DNA of 50,476 nt. Source: Xylanimonas cellulosilytica. GTDB lineage: Bacteria; Actinomycetota; Actinomycetes; Actinomycetales; Actinomycetaceae. The notes under the pieces were generated by a model. That model saw only the letters and a program-made list of their open reading frames with translations, ran no database searches and had not been told where the DNA came from. The stretch spans positions 159,390 to 209,865 of the forward strand of contig JVKM01000056.1 in the NCBI GenBank assembly GCA_001072465.1, given 5' to 3'. Each line of letters opens with the position of its first letter. Within the stretch, counting starts at the first letter, position 1. Of this stretch, positions 33,682 through 42,820 are shown one piece after another. Both the position numbers and the translations under genes were made by a program.

Positions 33682-35027
33682 GCCCCCGTCCCTCCCGTCG
33701 TCGTCCCTCCCCGCGCCGTCGCACCGCATCCGCGCAGCCCCGCGAGGGGATCGGCGAGATCCTCCAGCTGAGCGTCGGCGAGCCCGCGCACGGTGGTGCG
33801 TGCGTTGCCCGCGACGAGAGCGGGCGTGTCGTCTTCGTGCGCCACGCGGCGCCCGGCGAGGTGGTTCGTGCGCGGGTGACCGCCGTCCAGAAAAAGCTCG
33901 CGTGGGCGGATGCCATCGAGGTCGTCGAGGCCTCGGCCGACCGCGTCCAGTCCGTCTGGCCCCAGGCCGGTCCGGGAGGCGTTGGTGGCGGTGAGCTCGC
34001 GCACCTGACGCCCGCCGCACAGCGCGACTGGAAATCCCGCGTGATTGCCGGTCAGCTGCGCCGCGTGGGCGGCGAGGCCTTGTCCGAGGCCGTGGATGCC
34101 CTCGGTGGAGTGCGTGTCGCTCCCGCGCCGGGCGATGAGGATGCGAACGATTCGCTGACCGGCCGCCGCTCTCGCATTGACGTCGTTATCGATGCGGATG
34201 GGTGCGCCGGCATGCACGAGTTCCGCGGACGACGCGTGATCGCGCTTGAGGACATGCCGCTGGCTGTGCCCGCGATCCGCGAGCTCGGACTTTTCGATGA
34301 GGACACGCCGTGGCGTCGCCTGTGGAAGCCGGGTGACCGCGTGCGCGCGGTGGCCCCCTCCGGTGGCGATCCCGTCGTCCTGATCGGGGATGATGCGTAC
34401 GCCGCCGACGGCGTGCGCATCGACGCCGACGTGTTGCGCTGGAACGTGCCCGTCGGCTCCGGCGTCGAGTCGTACTACGTGCGCCCCTCCGGTTTCTGGC
34501 AGACGCACGTGCGCGGCGCGGAGGTGCTCGCGAACGCCGTGCTGACTGCTGCGTTCGGAGCAGGCGAGGCCGTGGCTGGTCGCGCGGTCATGGAGCTGTA
34601 CTCGGGCGCTGGCCTGTTCTCCGTGCCGCTCGCGCGCGCCGTCGGAGAGTCGGGGCGTGTCGTGACGCTCGAGGGTGACGAGGGCGCCGTGCGTGACGCC
34701 GGTGAGAACCTTGCGGCGTTCGACTGGGTGGACGCGTTCGCCGGAAACGTGGATCGCGATGGTGTCGTTGATCTATCTGGACAGCTGGGAGCCGTGCCGG
34801 ACGTCGTCGTGGCCGACCCGCCGCGCGCCGGTGCGGGTGCCGAGGTGTGCGAGGCGATCACTGCCACCGGTGCACCTCGTGTGGTCCTGGTGTCCTGCGA
34901 CCCGGCGGCGGGTGCGCGTGATCTGCGTGCCCTTACCGAGGCTGGATACCAGCTCGAATCGCTGCGGGCGTGGGACCTTTTCCCGCACACCCACCACGTG
35001 GAGATGGTCTCGGTCCTGAGCCGCTAG
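33678..35027 (+). CDS. TRAM-domain class I RNA methyltransferase (TrmA/RlmD-like)
   Basis: A 449-residue uracil-5-type RNA methyltransferase. A basic N-terminus is followed by a TRAM domain (about 25-85), then the SAM-binding core (VMELYSGAGLFSVPLARAV), VVADPPRAGAG (about 375-385) and the catalytic cysteine motif VSCDPAAG (Cys about 406). The region that in RlmD/TrmA-type enzymes holds a [4Fe-4S] cluster (CxxxxxCGGC) reads WPQAGPGGVGGGELAHL at about 94-110, so its cysteines are missing. ATGA coupling to the KimA-like gene upstream is conserved in mycobacteria. The stop shares a CTAG with the convergent ClC gene. The exact target (23S or tRNA uridine) cannot be deduced. Confidence 0.88.
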   Translation: MSPRPSRRRPSPRRRTASAQPREGIGEILQLSVGEPAHGGACVARDESGRVVFVRHAAPGEVVRARVTAVQKKLAWADAIEVVEASADRVQSVWPQAGPGGVGGGELAHLTPAAQRDWKSRVIAGQLRRVGGEALSEAVDALGGVRVAPAPGDEDANDSLTGRRSRIDVVIDADGCAGMHEFRGRRVIALEDMPLAVPAIRELGLFDEDTPWRRLWKPGDRVRAVAPSGGDPVVLIGDDAYAADGVRIDADVLRWNVPVGSGVESYYVRPSGFWQTHVRGAEVLANAVLTAAFGAGEAVAGRAVMELYSGAGLFSVPLARAVGESGRVVTLEGDEGAVRDAGENLAAFDWVDAFAGNVDRDGVVDLSGQLGAVPDVVVADPPRAGAGAEVCEAITATGAPRVVLVSCDPAAGARDLRALTEAGYQLESLRAWDLFPHTHHVEMVSVLSR

Positions 35028-36865
35028 CGGCTCCTCCTGCGCTCCTGCATGCGCGAGCCCCACGACGTCTGCGTGCGGGCCTCGATCGCGCGGCGCTGAT
35101 CGCGGTACATGCGATCCACCAGGTCGCGCTCGGATACCCAGCCGACGACGTGTCGATCCTCATCCACGACGGGCAGAGACTGCAGGCCTGTGCGCCGCAG
35201 CGCCCCGAGAACCTCGGACGGGGGAGCGGAGGCGGCCACGGCCTCGTCGATGAGAGGCAGATCCGACAGGGGCGCGTCGAGCGATCCGTCCTGCTGCGTG
35301 AGCTCCGCCAGGCGCAGCGACGACACGAGACCCACGAAGCACCGGTCCTCGTTCACGACGGGCAGCACCGTCTCCTTCGTGCGGCGCAGTGCTGCAATCG
35401 CGGACGCGGCGCTCGCCTCGCACGGGAGCGTCTCGGGAGCCTCCGTCATCCACTCGGACGCCGCGCGAGTGCCAAGCAGCGTGCCCTCGACCGGGTCGTC
35501 GAGGACGTCGCCGCGCCGGCGCAGCTTCTCCGTGTAGATCGTCGCGCGGGTGAGGAAACGCGAGGCGCCCGTCGCGATCACGACCGCGAGCATCATCGGC
35601 AGGATCAGCGAGAACTGGCCGGTCATCTCCACGATGATGAGAACGGCCGTCATGGGTGCGCGTGCGGCACCCGCGAAGGCGGCGCCCATGCCGACTACAG
35701 CGAAAACACCGATGGGAGAGCTCGACAGGGGAGAGATGATGTTCCCGAAGGCCGCGCCCGCCATGGCACCAATAAAGAGTGTTGGGGCGAAGACGCCACC
35801 CGAGCCGCCCATGCCAATCGTGAACGACGTATAGACGGCGCGTCCCACCATGAGAGCGAGGAGGAACGCGATCGAGTAGTTTCCCGCGATCGCTTCTTCC
35901 TCCAGCGGATACCCCGAACCGTACATGTACGGGAACGCAACGAGAGCCGCGCCGAGGGCGAGGCCGAGCACACCCGGACGCGCCCACTCGGGCAGGTGCG
36001 TGCGTGCCCACACCCAGTCGATTGCGTCCTCCGAGGCGTAGAGGAGCTTGGAGAAGCCGAGGCCGCATAGCCCCGCGACGAGGCCGAGGAGCGCCACCCA
36101 CCAGATGTCTGACATCGACGCGAACGTCAGGTTGTCGGCGACGCGTATGACCATCTCGTCGCCCTGGAGGATGCGTGCGACTACCGAGGAGGTAACGGCT
36201 GAGAGGACGACAAAGCCGAAGGCCTCAGCAGTGAACTCGACGAGAATCACCTCGAGGGCGAAGACAGCCCCCGCGAGGGGAGCGTGGAACGTGGCCGCGA
36301 TGCCGGCTGCCGACCCGCACGAGGCCAACAGGACCACGCGGGAGACGGGCATGCGCAGCCACGACGCGATGGTGGATCCCAGCGACGCGCCCACCTGCAC
36401 GATCGGGCCCTCGCGTCCCGCCGACCCGCCCGAGCCGATGGTGAGGGCCGAGGCCAGGATCTTGACGATGGCGACGCGCCCCGGGATGCGCCCTCCCTTA
36501 CGGCGCACCGCGAGCATCACCTCGGGAATGCCATGCCCCTTTGCCGAGGGTGCGAAGCGCTGGATGAGCGGCCCGTACAGCAGGCCGGCGATCGCAGGGG
36601 AGAGAAGCAGGAAGAGCCACGGCGCCCAACCCCACACGCCGTGCGACTGGCCGACGTGGGTCGTGTACTCGTTGAAGCCGGTGGACACCCACGTCCACGC
36701 GCGAATCGCGAGGTTAAAGACGACGGCTGCCGCGCCGACGACCGCGCCAACGAGTGCGGCGGCCACGCCGAGCAGGGAACGATGCGCGGCGACCGTATGG
36801 CCAACGCGCAAGCGAGTCCCCGCAGCCGGTTCCTCTGGCTGCGGGGACTGACTAAGAGGTATCAC
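35024..36865 (-). CDS. ClC chloride channel/antiporter with C-terminal CBS domains
   Basis: A 613-residue protein. The membrane part (about 25-440) has KGHGIPEVMLAV, GSGGSAGREGPIVQ with the gating Glu (Glu152) and GMGGSGGVFAPTLFIG. Two CBS domains (about 475-605: EWMTEAPETLPCEASA; SLRLAELTQQDG..; VVDEDRHVVGWVSERDLVDRM) follow. This fits the ClC family; whether it is a channel or a Cl-/H+ exchanger is not settled from sequence. GTG 36865 is proposed because the upstream peptidase stop overlaps it (GTGA), implying coupling. The CBS pair suggests nucleotide control. Its stop shares CTAG (35024-35027) with the TRAM methyltransferase on the opposite strand. Confidence 0.9.
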   Translation of the reverse strand: MIPLSQSPQPEEPAAGTRLRVGHTVAAHRSLLGVAAALVGAVVGAAAVVFNLAIRAWTWVSTGFNEYTTHVGQSHGVWGWAPWLFLLLSPAIAGLLYGPLIQRFAPSAKGHGIPEVMLAVRRKGGRIPGRVAIVKILASALTIGSGGSAGREGPIVQVGASLGSTIASWLRMPVSRVVLLASCGSAAGIAATFHAPLAGAVFALEVILVEFTAEAFGFVVLSAVTSSVVARILQGDEMVIRVADNLTFASMSDIWWVALLGLVAGLCGLGFSKLLYASEDAIDWVWARTHLPEWARPGVLGLALGAALVAFPYMYGSGYPLEEEAIAGNYSIAFLLALMVGRAVYTSFTIGMGGSGGVFAPTLFIGAMAGAAFGNIISPLSSSPIGVFAVVGMGAAFAGAARAPMTAVLIIVEMTGQFSLILPMMLAVVIATGASRFLTRATIYTEKLRRRGDVLDDPVEGTLLGTRAASEWMTEAPETLPCEASAASAIAALRRTKETVLPVVNEDRCFVGLVSSLRLAELTQQDGSLDAPLSDLPLIDEAVAASAPPSEVLGALRRTGLQSLPVVDEDRHVVGWVSERDLVDRMYRDQRRAIEARTQTSWGSRMQERRRSR

Positions 36866-38862
36866 AGGTTTGCGATCTCCACGTGAATGGGGGCGTCGGT
36901 GGCGATGCCCCAGACGGTCCTGTAGAAGGCCAGCTCCGACTGCCACGCATCCTTGATGTTGATGGCCGAGCGGAAGAGGTGTCCCTCTCCCTGGTAGAGC
37001 TTGAGGGCGACCGCGTTACCGTTGGCGCGCAGCGCCTCGTACATCTCCTGGGCCTGCGAGGCGGGAACAACCGGGTCGTCGGTGCCCTGCAGGAGCATGA
37101 GCGGCGCCTTAATGTCACCGACACGGTTGATGGGCGAGCGCTGCGCCCACACCGGGTCGGAGGTGTCATCGGTGCCGAGCAGAATTCCGTCGTAGTGCGA
37201 CTCGAACTTGTGGCTGGTTTCCTTCAGCTTCACCAGGTCGGCGATGCCTGAGAACGACGCGCCCGCAGTGAATACATCGGAGGATGCAAGCGCGTTGAGC
37301 ACGGTGAAGCCACCGGAAGAACGACCGCGGATCGCGATTCGCTTCGGATCGACGCGGCCCAGATCGATGAGGTACTGAGCGCCGTCGACGCAGTCCTGAA
37401 CGTCCATGACGCCCCAGTTGCCGTTGATGCGCTCACGGTAGGGACGGCCGAAGGACGTCGACCCGCGGAAGTTCACGTCCAGAACCGCAAAGCCGCGGCT
37501 GGTCCAGTACTGGAAGGGGACCTGCAGGCCCGGGCGCGCTGCGTCAGTCGGTCCGCCGTGCACGTTGACGATGAGCGGGGGCAGCTCGCCCTCGGGGGCG
37601 GCGAACTCGGGGTTCACGGGCGCGTAGTAGAAGCCGTGAGCCTCCTCGCCGTCCGAAGTTTTCCAGGTGAGCATCTCAGCCGTGGAGACGAGGGCGGTGG
37701 ACACCTCGGCCTCCGACGAGGGACGCAGCACCTTGGTCTTGCCACGCGACACCTCGATGATCGCGGGAGTGTGCGTCGCGGAATCCGCGAGGAAGACGAC
37801 GCGGCCATCCGCAGCGGCGACGTTACCGATCGGCCACCAACCGGTCGCCCACTCCTCGGCCATGCCGTTGTCGATGCGCACGGTGCCGATGTGCCAGACC
37901 TGGTCCTCGGCCCACGAGCACACGAGGTAGTCGTTGTCGTAGTTGTCGTAGGAGTGCAGGCCCAGCTGCCAGTGCGGGTGCGAGAATGCGTGAGGGCCCG
38001 GGTGCAGCGCGCGAGTGCGCAGACGCGAGGTCCAGGCGTTCGTGTCCTCGCCCTCCTGCCACACGAAGCCCTGAGTGCGGTACAGGTTTGCCCAGCCAGA
38101 GGAGTCATCCACGTGGATGAGATCGCCGTCGAGCGTCCAGCGCGGCTCGTAGACGCACACGCCCGGGCGATCCACCAGGACGACCTCCTGATCGATGGTG
38201 CCCTCGAATGTCAGGGATGCGACGCGCAGCTGCGAGTACGTCCAGGGCATGTTCGGGTGGTTCCAGGTGATCCAGGCGATCTTCGTGCCGTCGGGGGAGA
38301 CGGTCGGCGCCTGAGCGAAGTCCGTGCCCTCAAACACCGTGATAATCGCGCTGTCGTCGCGGGCGGCGGAGCCATCGAGAGGAATAGCGACAATCTTGTT
38401 GACGGGCTCGCCCGGGGCAGAGTGGTCCTCGGCCACCGCGTACACGAGGTCGCGCACGTCGGCGATCCAGAAGTCGCCGTATCGGACCTTTGACAGGGTC
38501 GTCAGGGGACGCACGACGCGGCGTGGATCGGCCGTATCAAAGGCGTAGACGCGGCCGTCGGTCTGGTCGGAGAACACGATGACGCCGTGGTGAACGGCGT
38601 ATGCCTTGCCGCCGTACTCGTGCACGCGCGTGCCGACATCGGGCAGGCGGGAACCGTCGATGAGAGGCAGAACCTCACCTGTTTCTCCCGTACCGCGACG
38701 GCGCAGCAGCGTCCCACGTCCGCCCTGGCGCGGATGTCCCTCCACCCAGTAGGTGTCGGGTCCGTCGACGCGAACCTGGGAGAGCGTGACCGAACGGGCA
38801 GTGAAAGAATCGCCCGAAATGGGGGACTTCCACAGGCCGTGGGGTGCGACGGTGACGGACAT
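36862..38862 (-). CDS. S9 family peptidase (prolyl oligopeptidase-type)
   Basis: A 666-residue cytoplasmic serine peptidase with an N-terminal beta-propeller of about 390 residues (repeated blades such as SPDGTKIAWITW) and a C-terminal alpha/beta-hydrolase. The catalytic triad is Ser515 in GRSSGG, Asp near 595 in QGTDDPVVP and His628 in GEGHLF. It has no signal peptide. Related enzymes cleave oligopeptides or acylated peptides. It is followed directly by the ClC gene through a GTGA overlap, so the two are co-translated although a functional link is not obvious. The region upstream (38863-38996) is a divergent promoter region shared with dxs. Confidence 0.92.
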   Translation of the reverse strand: MSVTVAPHGLWKSPISGDSFTARSVTLSQVRVDGPDTYWVEGHPRQGGRGTLLRRRGTGETGEVLPLIDGSRLPDVGTRVHEYGGKAYAVHHGVIVFSDQTDGRVYAFDTADPRRVVRPLTTLSKVRYGDFWIADVRDLVYAVAEDHSAPGEPVNKIVAIPLDGSAARDDSAIITVFEGTDFAQAPTVSPDGTKIAWITWNHPNMPWTYSQLRVASLTFEGTIDQEVVLVDRPGVCVYEPRWTLDGDLIHVDDSSGWANLYRTQGFVWQEGEDTNAWTSRLRTRALHPGPHAFSHPHWQLGLHSYDNYDNDYLVCSWAEDQVWHIGTVRIDNGMAEEWATGWWPIGNVAAADGRVVFLADSATHTPAIIEVSRGKTKVLRPSSEAEVSTALVSTAEMLTWKTSDGEEAHGFYYAPVNPEFAAPEGELPPLIVNVHGGPTDAARPGLQVPFQYWTSRGFAVLDVNFRGSTSFGRPYRERINGNWGVMDVQDCVDGAQYLIDLGRVDPKRIAIRGRSSGGFTVLNALASSDVFTAGASFSGIADLVKLKETSHKFESHYDGILLGTDDTSDPVWAQRSPINRVGDIKAPLMLLQGTDDPVVPASQAQEMYEALRANGNAVALKLYQGEGHLFRSAINIKDAWQSELAFYRTVWGIATDAPIHVEIANL

Positions 38863-38960
38863 AGTGCCTCCTTAAGCGGTACGGCGAGCCAACACCACCT
38901 ATCTTAGTGCGCGCGCTTGTCGCCTGCGCGGGCCGAACGTACCTGACATGCACTTTGATC

Positions 38961-38989
38961 TGTAGATGAGACGCTTCGGCAACTACACT
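38961..38989 (+). promoter_or_regulatory. Promoter of dxs, probably leaderless
   Basis: TACACT lies 7 nt before ATG 38997, with TGTAGA as a weak -35 after a 17-nt spacer. No ribosome binding site precedes the ATG, so a leaderless transcript is inferred. Confidence 0.4.
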
Positions 38990-38996
38990 GGTTCTC

Positions 38997-40898
38997 ATGT
39001 CTGGAACACGAGAGTCACGCGACCTGCTGTCGCGCTGCAGCGCACCGCGGGAGCTGCGTCGCCTGGAACGCGAGCAGCTGAACGAATTGGCGGCGGAAAT
39101 TCGCGCGTTCCTGATTGACAACGTGTCGCGAACGGGCGGGCATCTCGGCCCGAACCTGGGCGTCGTCGAGCTGACAATCGGCCTACACCGGGTGTTCCGC
39201 TCCCCGCAGGACACGATCATTTTTGACACCGGCCACCAGGCGTACGTGCATAAGCTCCTCACCGGACGTCAGGACTTCTCCTCGCTGCGTTGCCCGGGAG
39301 GCCTGTCCGGCTACCCGTCGCGCGGTGAGTCTGAGCACGACGTTGTCGAGTCCTCGCACGCGTCGGCGTCGATCGCATGGGTGGATGGCATCTCGCGCGA
39401 GAAGCATCGCCAGGGGGATCGCACGTGGACCGTGGGTGTCATCGGTGATGGTGCGCTGACGGGTGGCCTCGCCTGGGAGGCGCTGAACAACATCGCGACG
39501 GCGAAAAACCGCCGCATCATGATTATCGTCAACGACAACGGTCGTTCCTATGCGCCGACGATCGGCGGTCTCGCGGCTCACCTGGACGCGCTGCGCACCT
39601 CTGCCAGATACGAGAAGGCCCTGGCGTGGGGCAAACAGCACCTGCTGAGCCACGGTACGCCGGGACGCGCCGCCTACGACGCGCTGCACGGCCTGAAGTC
39701 GGGCATCAAGGACGCGCTGATGCCCCAGGTCATGTTCGAAGACCTGGGCCTGAAGTACATCGGCCCTGTGAACGGCCACGACATCGCGGCGGTCGAGACC
39801 GCTCTGCGCCGCGGTCGGTCCCTCGACGAGCCGGTCCTCGTCCACATGATCACTGAAAAGGGCCGCGGCTATACGCCGGCCGAGGAAGATATCGCTGACC
39901 GCTTCCACGCGGTCGGCCCGATTCACCCTGAGACCGGGCTCCCGGTCGCCCCCGAGCGCTTCGGGTGGACGGGAGTCTTCGCCGACGAGATCTGCGCTCA
40001 GGCCGCCACGCGCGACGACATCGTTGGGATTACGGCCGCGATGATGCGTCCCGTGGGCCTTGGCCCCATGCACGAGGCCTACCCGGGTCGCGTGATCGAC
40101 GTCGGCATCGCCGAGGCCGAGGCCGTCGCCTCCGCCGCCGGCATGGCCTACCAGGGTGCTCACCCCGTCGTGGCGCTCTACGCGACCTTCCTGAACCGCG
40201 GTTTCGACCAGCTTCTCATGGACGTCGCCCTCCACCGTGCGGGCGTCACTTTCGTACTGGACCGCGCGGGTGTGACGGGCGCGGACGGCGCCTCGCATAA
40301 CGGCGTCTGGGACATCGCAATGTGCTCGATGATCCCGGGCCTGCGTCTGGCGGCTCCCCGCGACGAGCAGACGCTGCGCGCGCGCCTTCGCGAGGCTCTT
40401 GACGTCGATGACGCTCCCACTGTCATCCGGTACCGCAAGGGGTCGCTGCCCGATCCCATGCCGGCGCTGCGCAGCGTCGGGGGAGTGGACGTCCTCTTCG
40501 ACGAGGTAGTGGCTGATTCACCCGGTCGGGTGCTCATCGTGGGCACCGGCGCCTGCGCGCCCGACGCGATCGAGGCCGCGCGCCGGCTGGCTAGCGATGG
40601 AGTGAGCGTCACGGTCGTGGACCCGGAGTGGATGATCCCTATCTGCCCGGATCTGGCGACGCTGGCCCGGGACTACGACTGCGTCGTGAGCGTCGAGGAC
40701 GGTATCGTCCAGGGCGGTTTCGGCTGGTCGCTGCGCGACGCGGTCGCGGAGACGGGTGTTCCCGTGCGCTGCCTGGGCGTGCCGCAGGGATTCCCCGAGC
40801 ACGGCGACCGCGCGGCCATGATCGCGCAGTTCGGCTTCGACGCCGACGGTATTGAACGCGCGGCCCGGGAGCTCGTCGAGCGAATCGGCGAGCGCTAG
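38997..40898 (+). CDS. dxs: 1-deoxy-D-xylulose-5-phosphate synthase
   Basis: First enzyme of the MEP isoprenoid pathway, a thiamine-pyrophosphate-dependent condensation of pyruvate and glyceraldehyde 3-phosphate. The 633 residues match the family. Visible motifs are HLGPNLGVVELTIGLHRVF, DTGHQAYVHKLLTG, the TPP-binding GDGALTGGLAWEALNN and, in the pyrimidine domain, DRAGVTGADGASHNGVWD. C-terminal transketolase-like SVEDGIVQGGFG completes it. ATG 38997 is probably leaderless. Its stop is 10 nt from the convergent RNase D gene. In mycobacteria dxs and an RNase D-like gene are also neighbours. Confidence 0.96.
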   Translation: MSGTRESRDLLSRCSAPRELRRLEREQLNELAAEIRAFLIDNVSRTGGHLGPNLGVVELTIGLHRVFRSPQDTIIFDTGHQAYVHKLLTGRQDFSSLRCPGGLSGYPSRGESEHDVVESSHASASIAWVDGISREKHRQGDRTWTVGVIGDGALTGGLAWEALNNIATAKNRRIMIIVNDNGRSYAPTIGGLAAHLDALRTSARYEKALAWGKQHLLSHGTPGRAAYDALHGLKSGIKDALMPQVMFEDLGLKYIGPVNGHDIAAVETALRRGRSLDEPVLVHMITEKGRGYTPAEEDIADRFHAVGPIHPETGLPVAPERFGWTGVFADEICAQAATRDDIVGITAAMMRPVGLGPMHEAYPGRVIDVGIAEAEAVASAAGMAYQGAHPVVALYATFLNRGFDQLLMDVALHRAGVTFVLDRAGVTGADGASHNGVWDIAMCSMIPGLRLAAPRDEQTLRARLREALDVDDAPTVIRYRKGSLPDPMPALRSVGGVDVLFDEVVADSPGRVLIVGTGACAPDAIEAARRLASDGVSVTVVDPEWMIPICPDLATLARDYDCVVSVEDGIVQGGFGWSLRDAVAETGVPVRCLGVPQGFPEHGDRAAMIAQFGFDADGIERAARELVERIGER

Positions 40899-40908
40899 AT
40901 CATTCGAA

Positions 40909-42153
40909 TCAGACGCCAAGCGCGTCGCAAATCGGGTCGAGCGTCAGATCGATCTGCCAGTCGCGCGCACCGCGATTGACCATACGCTCCTCGACCTCAT
41001 CACCCGAGGGGCGCGTCGGATCCAGGGGAGCCCACGCGAGGTAGCGCTGCACCTGGGGAGCGAGCACAACCTCGGGTGCCAGACCGAGACTCGACGCGAC
41101 TGAAGCGACCGCGTTACGCACCGTTCCCAGGCGCGCGGCCGAGGCCTCATCAATGCGATTCCAGTGGCGCGGTTCCGGGATCGATCCCGGCTGAACGGGC
41201 TTGCGCTTGGGAGGCAGCTCGTCCTCCGTCATGGCGGCCACACTGGCGAGGGCTCGCATCCATTCGTCCTCATACTGGCGGGCGACGGGGGAGCGGAACT
41301 CGCTGATGCTCATGAGTGCGCGTTTGTTGCGCGGAGGATTCGAGGCCGCGCGCACGAGGGCGGCGTTACGGACGAGGCGACCGGGGCTGAGGTCGATGCG
41401 CTGGGCGATCGATTCGCGCGTCTCCCATAGGGCCTTCAAGACCGCGAGGCCTCGGCGAGAACGGATCTTGCCCGCGCCGGGCACAGAACGCCAGCGATCG
41501 GGCTTCGGGCCGGGAGGGGTGACCGAGAGGGCGTAGGCGAACTCCTGCTGCGCCCACTCCCAACGGCCCATCTCATCGAGCCGCTTCGAGAGCCGATAGT
41601 AGAGCTCCGTCAGCAGCTCAACATCGAGGGCGGCGTAGCGCAGCCACTCCTTCGGTAGGGGACGCACCGACCAATCCGAGGCCTGGTGATCCTTGACGAG
41701 GCCCAGGCCGAGCACCTGCTCGGCGACGGCTGCCAGGCCGAAACGCTCCAGGCCGATGAGGCGCGCCGCGATCTCTGTGTCGAACAGGGCGGAGGGACGC
41801 AGTCCAACCTGGCGCAGATTCGGCAGATCCTGGAGGCAATCGTGCAGCAACCACACGTCCTCCACGCCCGGCTGCAGCACTGACAGGTCCGGCAGTGCGT
41901 GCGTGTCGATGAGGAACGTGCCCACGTCCTCGCGGCGAATCTGCACGAGGTAAGGATCGGAGCCGTATCGGAAGCCCTGAGCCCGTTCCACGTCCAGGGC
42001 GATCGGAGCCGAACCAGTGCTCAGTGCACGAGCTGCGGCCTCAAGATCCTTCTGGGCGTCAATGACGGCGGGGGTCCCCCCACGCGGCTGCGCAATGAGC
42101 TCCGGATTATCCGTATCGCCCTGCGGCAAACCGCCGCCATTGTTGACCAGCAC
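40909..42153 (-). CDS. RNase D-like 3'-5' exoribonuclease with HRDC domain
   Basis: A 414-residue DEDD-family exonuclease for tRNA 3'-end maturation or RNA turnover. Exo I is LDVERAQG (Asp54, Glu56), exo II LLHDCLQDLPNL, and exo III YAALDVELLTELY with the Y-x3-D signature. The C-terminal half (about 215-400) includes an HRDC-like helical region. GTG 42153 directly follows the DUF3000 stop (TGA-GTG), with AAGGAG 5 nt upstream; the pair forms an operon. The acidic residues needed for catalysis are all present. Confidence 0.93.
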   Translation of the reverse strand: MLVNNGGGLPQGDTDNPELIAQPRGGTPAVIDAQKDLEAAARALSTGSAPIALDVERAQGFRYGSDPYLVQIRREDVGTFLIDTHALPDLSVLQPGVEDVWLLHDCLQDLPNLRQVGLRPSALFDTEIAARLIGLERFGLAAVAEQVLGLGLVKDHQASDWSVRPLPKEWLRYAALDVELLTELYYRLSKRLDEMGRWEWAQQEFAYALSVTPPGPKPDRWRSVPGAGKIRSRRGLAVLKALWETRESIAQRIDLSPGRLVRNAALVRAASNPPRNKRALMSISEFRSPVARQYEDEWMRALASVAAMTEDELPPKRKPVQPGSIPEPRHWNRIDEASAARLGTVRNAVASVASSLGLAPEVVLAPQVQRYLAWAPLDPTRPSGDEVEERMVNRGARDWQIDLTLDPICDALGV

Positions 42154-42708
42154 TCAGACTCCTTCGAGATGACGGGCAGGCACGATTCCTGCCGTCCGCC
42201 GCATGACATCCGCCCAGCCGGACAGATGTTCACCAAGATACTCACTGTTGGGCGTCCACGAGGCGCGCACATCGACGAACAGAGACGATCCTCGCAGTTC
42301 AAGACCACCGAAGGCCTCGCTCATTTCGCGCGTTACCGTGCCCGTGATGTCATGGAATCCGGCCCCCGCAGTCTCCAGGCAGTCGAGCATCCAGCCCCAC
42401 ACGCCCTCCGACAGCATCGGATCGCCGATCATCTCGGCATCGACTTGTGCGCGCAGCTGACATACGACTCGGAACGTACCGTTCCAGCCGATCTGCTCCA
42501 CGGGGTCGTGCAGGATGACCATACGACCAGTCGACAGGGGCTGTCCGGCCTCGTCCTCGTCCGTGGTTCGCATCGCGAGCGCCGCCGTAAAGGGGGCCAA
42601 ACGACGAGGTGGGGGCACCTCCTCGAGGAGTATGTGCGGCAGGTGGTCCGCCTGTCGCAGGGACAGCAGAGCCCGCATAAACTCCTCGGGCACCGCGTTT
42701 TCATTCAC
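42154..42708 (-). CDS. DUF3000 family protein
   Basis: A 184-residue actinobacterial DUF3000 protein. Conserved pieces seen are LPHILLEEVPPPRRLAPFTAAL, STGRMVILHDP, GWNGTFRVVCQLRA, WGWMLDCLE and FGGLELRGSSLFVDVRASW. It has no known enzymatic motif. It is coupled to the RNase D gene, as in other actinobacteria, hinting at an RNA-related role. Translation likely begins at GTG 42708, 7 nt after the -10-like TACGAT, making a leaderless start plausible. Confidence 0.9.
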   Translation of the reverse strand: MNENAVPEEFMRALLSLRQADHLPHILLEEVPPPRRLAPFTAALAMRTTDEDEAGQPLSTGRMVILHDPVEQIGWNGTFRVVCQLRAQVDAEMIGDPMLSEGVWGWMLDCLETAGAGFHDITGTVTREMSEAFGGLELRGSSLFVDVRASWTPNSEYLGEHLSGWADVMRRTAGIVPARHLEGV

Positions 42709-42715
42709 AAATCAA

Positions 42716-42721
42716 ATCGTA
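42716..42721 (-). promoter_or_regulatory. Putative -10 of the DUF3000-RNase D operon
   Basis: On the minus strand TACGAT precedes the GTG start by exactly 7 nt and there is no ribosome binding site. The spacing fits a leaderless start. No convincing -35 is visible. Confidence 0.35.
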
Positions 42722-42820
42722 CGGGTGTCCATACGCCTTTTGGTCCAGACGCGCCGCCAACCTTCATGTCGATAAGTAGCGGGTACGCGTTGCTCGTCAC
42801 GGTCGATGTTGCTCCGGCGA

